This document shows, one piece after another, positions 59,197-64,000 of a stretch of DNA of 64,000 bases. The position numbers and the translations under genes are program-made. The stretch is from positions 693,001 to 757,000 of the forward strand of contig NZ_VULY01000018.1 of assembly GCF_009696485.1 (NCBI RefSeq), written 5' to 3'. The stretch is from Suipraeoptans intestinalis. GTDB lineage: Bacteria; Bacillota; Clostridia; Lachnospirales; Lachnospiraceae. The notes beneath the pieces are model-generated. The model worked only from the letters and a program-made list of their open reading frames with translations. It was not told the origin of the DNA and searched no databases. The stretch's first letter is position 1. Every line of letters begins with the position of its first letter.

Positions 59197-60336
59197 ATGA
59201 ACAAAAAAGAAATTTTGGAAATCCGCCGTCAGTTTACACCGGAGAACTGCTCCATTACCCGTATCTGCGGCTGTTATGTAGATTATGAAAAAGAAAAAAA
59301 GGCGCAGATGTCCAAAACCTTCCTGACTCTCCCGGAGGAAGAAGCGTTTAAATATTTTGATATTTTCAGGCACACCCTGTCCGGCACTTTTGGAAAGCAT
59401 CTGTTGTCCGTAGATTTTCCCTTGGAATCTGAGCTCTCCGGCGAAGCTTATCAGCTTCTTTGCCAGCTTCGTACTTCCCGACTGGAAGATGAGGAATTGG
59501 TCCATTCCTTTTTTGATAAGGTGATTGAAAATTATGTGTTTGCGGAAAATTACTATATCACCCTGATCCATGCTGTCTACGATGTTCCCGGAAAATCCTC
59601 CGACGGCTCCCAGATGTTTGACGCTTCGGACAATGTGTACGAGCACATTTTATGCAGTATCTGTCCTGTAAAGCTGACAAAACCGGGACTGACCTATAAT
59701 GCGGAGACGGATCTGATCGAAGAACGGATCCGGGACTGGTTTGTGGACGCTCCTGTGGGAGGCTTTTTATTTCCTGCTTTCTCCGACAGACTCTGTGATA
59801 TGCACCATGCCCTGTACTATACAAAAAAACCGGAAGAGCTCCAGCCGGTTTTTATCCAGAATGTGCTGGGCGGCAACGTCCCCTTGAGCGCCATGGACCA
59901 AAAAACCTCCTTCCAGGCGCTGGTCAGCGATACGCTGGGAGATGCCTGCCACTATGAGGCCATCCGAAACATCCATGAATCCATCCAGGAAATGTTGGAG
60001 GAAAGCAAGGACGCTCCGGAGCCTTTGGAGCTTTCCAGATCGGATGTAAAAAAACTGCTGGCGCAGGAAGGGGCGTCGGAGGAATCTCTGCTCACATTTG
60101 AAGAAGAATTTGATCAGATGGCAGGAGAGTCCCGCACTCTTCTGGCTTCCAATATCGCAGGCACCAAGCACTTTCAGGTGGAAACCTCGGTAGTATCTGT
60201 GAAAGTACCTGCCGACAGAAGCGACCTGATCTCTGTCCGGGAGATCGACGGACGAAACTGTCTGGTGATCCCGGTAGAGGACTATCTGGAAGTCAATGGA
60301 ATGCCGGCGCCTGTCTTTAAAAACAGTCTGGAGTAA
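59197..60336 (+). CDS. DUF4317 family protein
   Basis: 379 residues from ATG at 59,197 (AGAGAGG site; the upstream in-frame start at 59,110 has none). It begins MNKKEILEIRRQFTPENCSI with TRICGCYVDYEKEKKAQMSK. Conserved blocks include GKHLLSVDFPLE, AENYYITLIHAVYDVPGKSS, YEHILCSICPVKLTKPGLTY and PVGGFLFPAFSDR. It is a widespread Clostridia family of unknown function. No membrane segment or signal is seen; the conserved Cys residues could bind metal. It stands alone between two convergent blocks. Confidence 0.85.
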   Translation: MNKKEILEIRRQFTPENCSITRICGCYVDYEKEKKAQMSKTFLTLPEEEAFKYFDIFRHTLSGTFGKHLLSVDFPLESELSGEAYQLLCQLRTSRLEDEELVHSFFDKVIENYVFAENYYITLIHAVYDVPGKSSDGSQMFDASDNVYEHILCSICPVKLTKPGLTYNAETDLIEERIRDWFVDAPVGGFLFPAFSDRLCDMHHALYYTKKPEELQPVFIQNVLGGNVPLSAMDQKTSFQALVSDTLGDACHYEAIRNIHESIQEMLEESKDAPEPLELSRSDVKKLLAQEGASEESLLTFEEEFDQMAGESRTLLASNIAGTKHFQVETSVVSVKVPADRSDLISVREIDGRNCLVIPVEDYLEVNGMPAPVFKNSLE

Positions 60337-60346
60337 CACCCATGAT

Positions 60347-60450
60347 AAAAGACACCTCCTTTCAGTTGATCTGCTCCCTTTTCAGTAGGCATGACGATAG
60401 ATTTCATTCCGGCTGAAAGGACACAGATCAGATTCGATGAGGTGTCTTTT
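60347..60450. terminator. Large structured stem between convergent DUF4317 and fucU
   Basis: A perfect 12-bp outer stem AAAAGACACCTC / GAGGTGTCTTTT (60,347-60,358 with 60,439-60,450) encloses TGATCTG / CAGATCA (7 bp) and TTTCAG / CTGAAA (6 bp) in nested order. T-rich sequence flanks both sides. It can act as a bidirectional terminator, but it is much larger than needed. An alternative pairing (CTTTCAG at 60,359 with CTGAAAG) would cross the middle stem. Confidence 0.65.
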
Positions 60451-60522
60451 GTGTCTTTTGTATTTTTGTGTCTTTTTTGTTTTTCGTATTTTGTATTTTT
60501 CGGATCTTATGAACCTGCCTTT

Positions 60523-60957
60523 TTATATCACACCTTTTTGCAGCATGATATTGGCATACAGGGCCGATTCCCCGGTTGCGATAATGGCATATGCTGTTTT
60601 TGCCGCCTCGTAGAAAGCAAATCTTTCCAGATTTCCTACCACAGCCTCTCCTCTGGCATCATACTTCTTCACGATTTCCCTGTAGGTATCCCAGATGGGT
60701 GTCTCCACCGTATCTCCCGGAACTTTTTCCATCAAAGTCACCGGTTTTTCGGTATAGGTATCCAGAGGAAACACCTCCAGGATCGCTTCTAAAAGTTCCG
60801 GAACATTGTGTCCGTCACAGCGGATCACAATCGCATCTTTCCCCATGGATTCCGCCGGAAAATTCCCGTCTGAGATCACGATCCTGTCACTGTGCCCCAT
60901 TTCACACAGCACCTTCAGAAGCTGCGGCGATAAGATTTTTGGTATTCCTTTCAGCAT
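60523..60957 (-). CDS. fucU: FucU/RbsD-family sugar mutarotase
   Basis: 144 residues, usual FucU length (about 140). It begins MLKGIPKILSPQLLKVLCEM, then GHSDRIVISDGNFPAESMG (catalytic His and Asp region), RCDGHNVPELLEAIL and FAFYEAAKTAYAIIATGESA, with a C-terminal YANIMLQKGVI. It is closer to FucU than RbsD in these blocks. It interconverts anomers of L-fucose or a related sugar after uptake by the adjacent RbsABC-like transporter. Confidence 0.88.
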   Translation of the reverse strand: MLKGIPKILSPQLLKVLCEMGHSDRIVISDGNFPAESMGKDAIVIRCDGHNVPELLEAILEVFPLDTYTEKPVTLMEKVPGDTVETPIWDTYREIVKKYDARGEAVVGNLERFAFYEAAKTAYAIIATGESALYANIMLQKGVI

Positions 60958-61078
60958 GGTTCTCTCCCTCTTCTTTCTGTCTTTGATTCTGGGGGTTCTG
61001 TTTTTTCTTATTCCCCCATATTTTTCCGATATTTTTTATGTATTCCCGCGTTTTTTGTTCCCGGGTTGTTCCTTCAAC

Positions 61079-61111
61079 GATACGGAGGGTGCCAAAAGCA
61101 CCCTCCGTATC
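61079..61111. other. Strong intercistronic hairpin between binding protein and fucU
   Basis: A perfect 14-bp stem GATACGGAGGGTGC / GCACCCTCCGTATC with a 5-base loop. There is no T run on either strand, so it is not a classical terminator. On the minus transcript it could stabilise the upstream binding-protein mRNA or reduce fucU expression. Confidence 0.6.
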
Positions 61112-61204
61112 CGTATCCTGACAACCGATCTGCCTTCGTTTTATTTCATGGAAAATTACATTCCGGGAAATAAAACCGTTTCGCAGGCCTCACAGGATTT
61201 TTTC

Positions 61205-62266
61205 TTATTCATACAAGCAAGGAGCGATTTCCTTATCTTCCATGTTGTCTGCTGTATACCACAGGCATCCGGTATCTACGTCAGATACTTTCTCACCTTT
61301 GGAAGCCTTTACAGCCAGCTCTACTGCTTTATAGCCGATCTGTACCGGATTCTGTGTGATGGAACCAGCCAAAACTCCGCTTCTGATGGCATCCAGCTGA
61401 ATCTTTCCAGCGTCAAATCCAACACCGATCACCTTGTCTGCGCCCAGCTTGTTCAAGCTTTCATTTGCCGTTACCAGGTTCTTTGCAGAGAACTCGTTGG
61501 AACCATAGATCGCTACCAGATCATTTTTGTTCAGCAGTGTGTTTGCTACCGTTACGCAGGCTGCATCTTCTACGGTTGCCGGAATTCCAACCTCAACGAT
61601 TACTTTTGCACCGTCTACTTTTTTGTTGTATTTGTCATGTCCTTCTACAGAAGCTTTATCTTCTCCAATCAGTTTTACCATCTTGTCGATGAAACCTGCC
61701 GTTCTGTCGCCGATAGACTGAGATACCGCATCCTGTGCAACAACGCCGATACGTACAGTGTCAGCCGGATCTGTTACCTTATCTTTGATCAGTTCATACA
61801 TTTTCTCTGCTGCCAGCTCTCCTGCTGCATAGTTGTCTGTGGAAGCGTTAGCTGCGATCACCTTGCTTCCCGGAACACCGGAGTCAAATCCGATCACAGG
61901 AATCTCGCTGGACTGTGCGGTATCCAGTGCACTCTTTACAGAGTCCGGATCCAGAGCTGCCAGACAGATTGCGCTTGGCTTCTTGTTGATGGCGTTGTTC
62001 AGCTGCTCTACCTGCTCTGCCACTGCAGACTCGTCCTTCGGTCCTACGAAATTCACTTCTACGCCGAACTCTTTTCCAGCCTCTTCTGCACCCTTGTTTA
62101 CCGCTTTCCAGAAATCGTGCTGGAATCCCTTTGCTACGATTTCTACCGTGCCGCCCTTTGCACTGTCCTCATCGGAAGCTTTCTCTTCCTTTTTGGATCC
62201 GCATCCCATTACCAGTGCGGACACCATTGCTGCACACAACAACACGCTAAGAATTCTTCTCTTCAT
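61205..62266 (-). CDS. Sugar ABC transporter substrate-binding lipoprotein (RbsB-like)
   Basis: 353 residues from ATG at 62,266 (GGGAGG site). Lipoprotein signal MKRRILSVLLCAAMVSALVM with lipobox LVMGC, then an acidic spacer. Peripla_BP_4 domain: GTVEIVAKGFQHDFWKAVNK, NAINKKPSAICLAALDPDSV and EIPVIGFDSGVPGSKVIA. It belongs to the ribose/xylose/allose group. The ligand is not predictable; the FucU neighbour hints at fucose or another sugar with slow anomerization. Confidence 0.92.
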   Translation of the reverse strand: MKRRILSVLLCAAMVSALVMGCGSKKEEKASDEDSAKGGTVEIVAKGFQHDFWKAVNKGAEEAGKEFGVEVNFVGPKDESAVAEQVEQLNNAINKKPSAICLAALDPDSVKSALDTAQSSEIPVIGFDSGVPGSKVIAANASTDNYAAGELAAEKMYELIKDKVTDPADTVRIGVVAQDAVSQSIGDRTAGFIDKMVKLIGEDKASVEGHDKYNKKVDGAKVIVEVGIPATVEDAACVTVANTLLNKNDLVAIYGSNEFSAKNLVTANESLNKLGADKVIGVGFDAGKIQLDAIRSGVLAGSITQNPVQIGYKAVELAVKASKGEKVSDVDTGCLWYTADNMEDKEIAPCLYE

Positions 62267-62413
62267 TTTGAAATCCTCCCTTTTTCTTTTTTGTTTTCTA
62301 TATTTACATCTGCCACAGCAGACATAATATCTGTTTGCAGGATCTTCTCTTTGAGAAGCCTCCATCTCCTGCCGCTGACCGGAACCTCTCCCGCATCGGC
62401 TTCTTCTGCCTCT

Positions 62414-63385
62414 TTAGACAGACGCTGCTTTTTTCCTGTTCAGCACGTCTGCAAATACTGCGCCGATCAATACAAATCCGGTAATGAACAGCTGATAATG
62501 CGGCTGCAGACCTACGAAAGGAAGTCCTGTCTTTAATACCGCCATGATAAATACACCGATCAAAGTTCCTGAGATAGATCCCATACCGCCTGACAGAGAT
62601 GTTCCTCCGATCACGACACCGGCAATGGCATCCAGCTCAAATCCGTTTCCGGTTCCCGGCATCAAGGTGGAATACACTGCTGCGTAGGAAATTCCTGCCA
62701 GCGCCGCAAAGAATCCGCTGAAAATGTATGCCAGTGTTTCCCATTTTACTACGTTTACACCAGACAATCTGGCTGCTTCCTTGTTGCTTCCCAGCGCCAG
62801 GATATAGCGTCCCGGTCTGGTCTTATTCAGGATAATGGACATTACCACTGCCAGTACGATCAGAAGAATGAATCCTGTGGGGATCCCTGCTCCCGGAAGT
62901 CCTTCTCCCTTAAATTTGAAGATATTATGGAACCATGCCCCTGCATCCGTTCCCTGCGGGTATGTGATGCTGGCTGTTCCGGTTACGATGGATCCAAAGC
63001 CTCTGGTGATCATCATGGTGCCAAGCGTTGCGATAAATGCCGGAAGTCCCATGATGGATACCATCAGTCCGTTTGCCAGTCCCAGCAGAACGCCCAGCAA
63101 CAGGATAACCAGCAGGACTACTGCCATAGGCGCTCCTTTTTTCAGCAGGACGCCTCCGATCAGGGAGCAGCAAATGCAGACGGTACCGATGGACAGATCG
63201 ATTCCTCCGGTGATGATGACAAAGGTTACTCCGATCGCCATGAAACCGATGTAATAAGCTGAATCAAAAATACTGATCAAGGTACTGTATTGAAAAAAGT
63301 TGGCTCCAAAAAAGCTGAAGAATGCATACAGGAGTATCAATGCCAGTACCGCCACAAATTTTTGTGTTTTAATTGTCTTTTTCAT
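62414..63385 (-). CDS. Sugar ABC transporter permease (RbsC-like)
   Basis: 323 residues from ATG at 63,385 (AGGAAG site). Eight to ten membrane segments. Motifs: FVIITGGIDLSIGTVCICCS, LPAFIATLGTMMITRGFGSI, ALGSNKEAARLSGVNV (the cytoplasmic EAA-like loop), AIAGVVIGGTSLSGGMGSIS. A single permease with an RbsA-type ATPase matches the ribose-type layout. Confidence 0.94.
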   Translation of the reverse strand: MKKTIKTQKFVAVLALILLYAFFSFFGANFFQYSTLISIFDSAYYIGFMAIGVTFVIITGGIDLSIGTVCICCSLIGGVLLKKGAPMAVVLLVILLLGVLLGLANGLMVSIMGLPAFIATLGTMMITRGFGSIVTGTASITYPQGTDAGAWFHNIFKFKGEGLPGAGIPTGFILLIVLAVVMSIILNKTRPGRYILALGSNKEAARLSGVNVVKWETLAYIFSGFFAALAGISYAAVYSTLMPGTGNGFELDAIAGVVIGGTSLSGGMGSISGTLIGVFIMAVLKTGLPFVGLQPHYQLFITGFVLIGAVFADVLNRKKAASV

Positions 63386-63402
63386 GTTTCCGTACTTCCT
63401 TT

Positions 63403-64000
63403 CTAATCTCTCAGTGTTGCTGCCGTCATGATTCTTTCCTGGGATGCCTCCGAAATGTCGATCTCTCCCGTCTTGCGGCCTTCGCACATTACCACGATCC
63501 GGTCACTCATACGCAGCACTTCTGTTAATTCTGAAGAAATCATAATGATGGATTTTCCCTGTTTGACCAGTTCATTCATCAATGCATAGATCTCACTTTT
63601 GGCTCCTACGTCGATTCCTCTGGTAGGCTCGTCAAAGATCAGGATATCGCTGTCTCTTGTCAGCCATTTTGCAATGACAACCTTCTGCTGATTTCCTCCT
63701 GAAAGGTTTCTGACCGCCTGTCTCACAGAAGGCGTTTTGGTCTTTAATGCCTCCACATATTTCCCGGAAATCTCTTCTTCCTTCTTTTTGTCTATAAAAA
63801 GTCCCTTTGTAAACTTTTCCAGGGATGCCATGGTGGTGTTCTCTGCTACCGTCTTCTCCACGATGACGCCGTATCTCTTTCGATCTTCCGAAAGATATCC
63901 GATCCCGTGTCTGACGGCATCCTGCGGACTTTTGATCTCCACCTTTTTTCCGTGGATATAGATCTCTCCGCTGTCTATCTTATCTGCCCCGAAGATGGCC
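63403..64000 (-). CDS. Sugar ABC transporter ATP-binding protein (RbsA-like), C-terminal part only
   Basis: The gene runs off the right edge; about 198 C-terminal residues are visible. They belong to the second ABC domain: GADKIDSGEIYIHGKKV, IGYLSEDRKRYGVIVEKTVA, signature NLSGGNQQKVVIAKWL, Walker B ILIFDEPTRGIDVGAKSEIY and H-loop-like IIMISSELTEVLRMSDRIVV. It is followed at 17 bases by the permease, so the order is ATPase, permease, binding protein, fucU. Confidence 0.93.
   Translation of the reverse strand, partial: AIFGADKIDSGEIYIHGKKVEIKSPQDAVRHGIGYLSEDRKRYGVIVEKTVAENTTMASLEKFTKGLFIDKKKEEEISGKYVEALKTKTPSVRQAVRNLSGGNQQKVVIAKWLTRDSDILIFDEPTRGIDVGAKSEIYALMNELVKQGKSIIMISSELTEVLRMSDRIVVMCEGRKTGEIDISEASQERIMTAATLRD

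Noticed and set aside
60806-62536. 576-codon plus-strand open frame opposite the RbsB-like gene
   Set aside because: Cys/Tyr-rich shadow. The minus strand encodes a clear lipoprotein with signal peptide and ribosome site.

Overview
The window looks like a chromosomal segment of a gut-type Clostridia, most likely Lachnospiraceae. The support is a set of conserved genes that I associate with that family (DUF5721, DUF4317, a PurF-like protein starting MGGFFG, a TetM-like GTPase with a NYN tail, several RbsABC-type sugar transporters, YesM/YesN regulators), strong AGGAGG-type ribosome sites and a CIRCE element. Genus is not resolvable by eye. Almost every gene is on the minus strand.

Region 1 (1 to about 13,050) is very AT-rich and is the right-hand part of an integrative mobilizable element (element 1; its left end is outside the window). 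Its backbone is a MOBP-type relaxase split by a frameshift, MobC, a replication ATPase, a primase-like gene split by a frameshift, a ribbon-helix-helix-like protein, a tyrosine integrase, an excisionase-like protein and a divergent XRE repressor. Its cargo is a compact minus-strand defence operon: a fused double adenine methyltransferase, an AlwI-family restriction enzyme, HamA and HamB. This is a type IIS restriction-modification system and a Hachiman system on what looks like one transcript.

Region 2 (about 13,050-21,918) is a second, complete element (element 2, about 8.9 kb). It carries a fused Phd-RelE type toxin-antitoxin gene, an XRE-membrane protein plus PAP2 phosphatase pair, TnpV, a MobV relaxase, DUF5348, a replication ATPase, an integrase, an excisionase and an XRE repressor. 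Both elements end with the same 11-bp core (TATTCAAACTC). That core is the 3' end of guaA, so they form a tandem array in the guaA integration site.

Region 3 (21,907-43,000) is core chromosome: guaA, a MATE exporter, glf, an LspA-like peptidase, a Kef-type antiporter, a ClpX-type unfoldase, a LigA-type ligase, an RsuA-type pseudouridine synthase, DUF5721, htpG with a CIRCE operator, an ABC exporter pair, a PurF-like enzyme without the usual N-terminal cysteine, a ClC transporter and tRNA-Gly(TCC). Two intergenic leaders hold degenerate tandem repeats (24-bp and about 34-bp units).

Region 4 (43,345-50,000) holds a predicted surface-polymer O-acylation operon (SGNH, DUF4358, MBOAT, DHHW). It lies just downstream of a 910-residue protein that joins an EF-G/TetM-like GTPase to a Rae1/YacP-type endonuclease domain. 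This is the most unusual protein in the window.

Region 5 (50,224-64,000) has two sugar ABC transport loci. The first (binding protein, ATPase, two permeases, SIS isomerase) is divergent from a YesM/YesN two-component pair. The second (RbsA-, RbsC- and RbsB-like plus FucU) runs off the right edge. A DUF4317 gene and a large structured intergenic stem lie between them.
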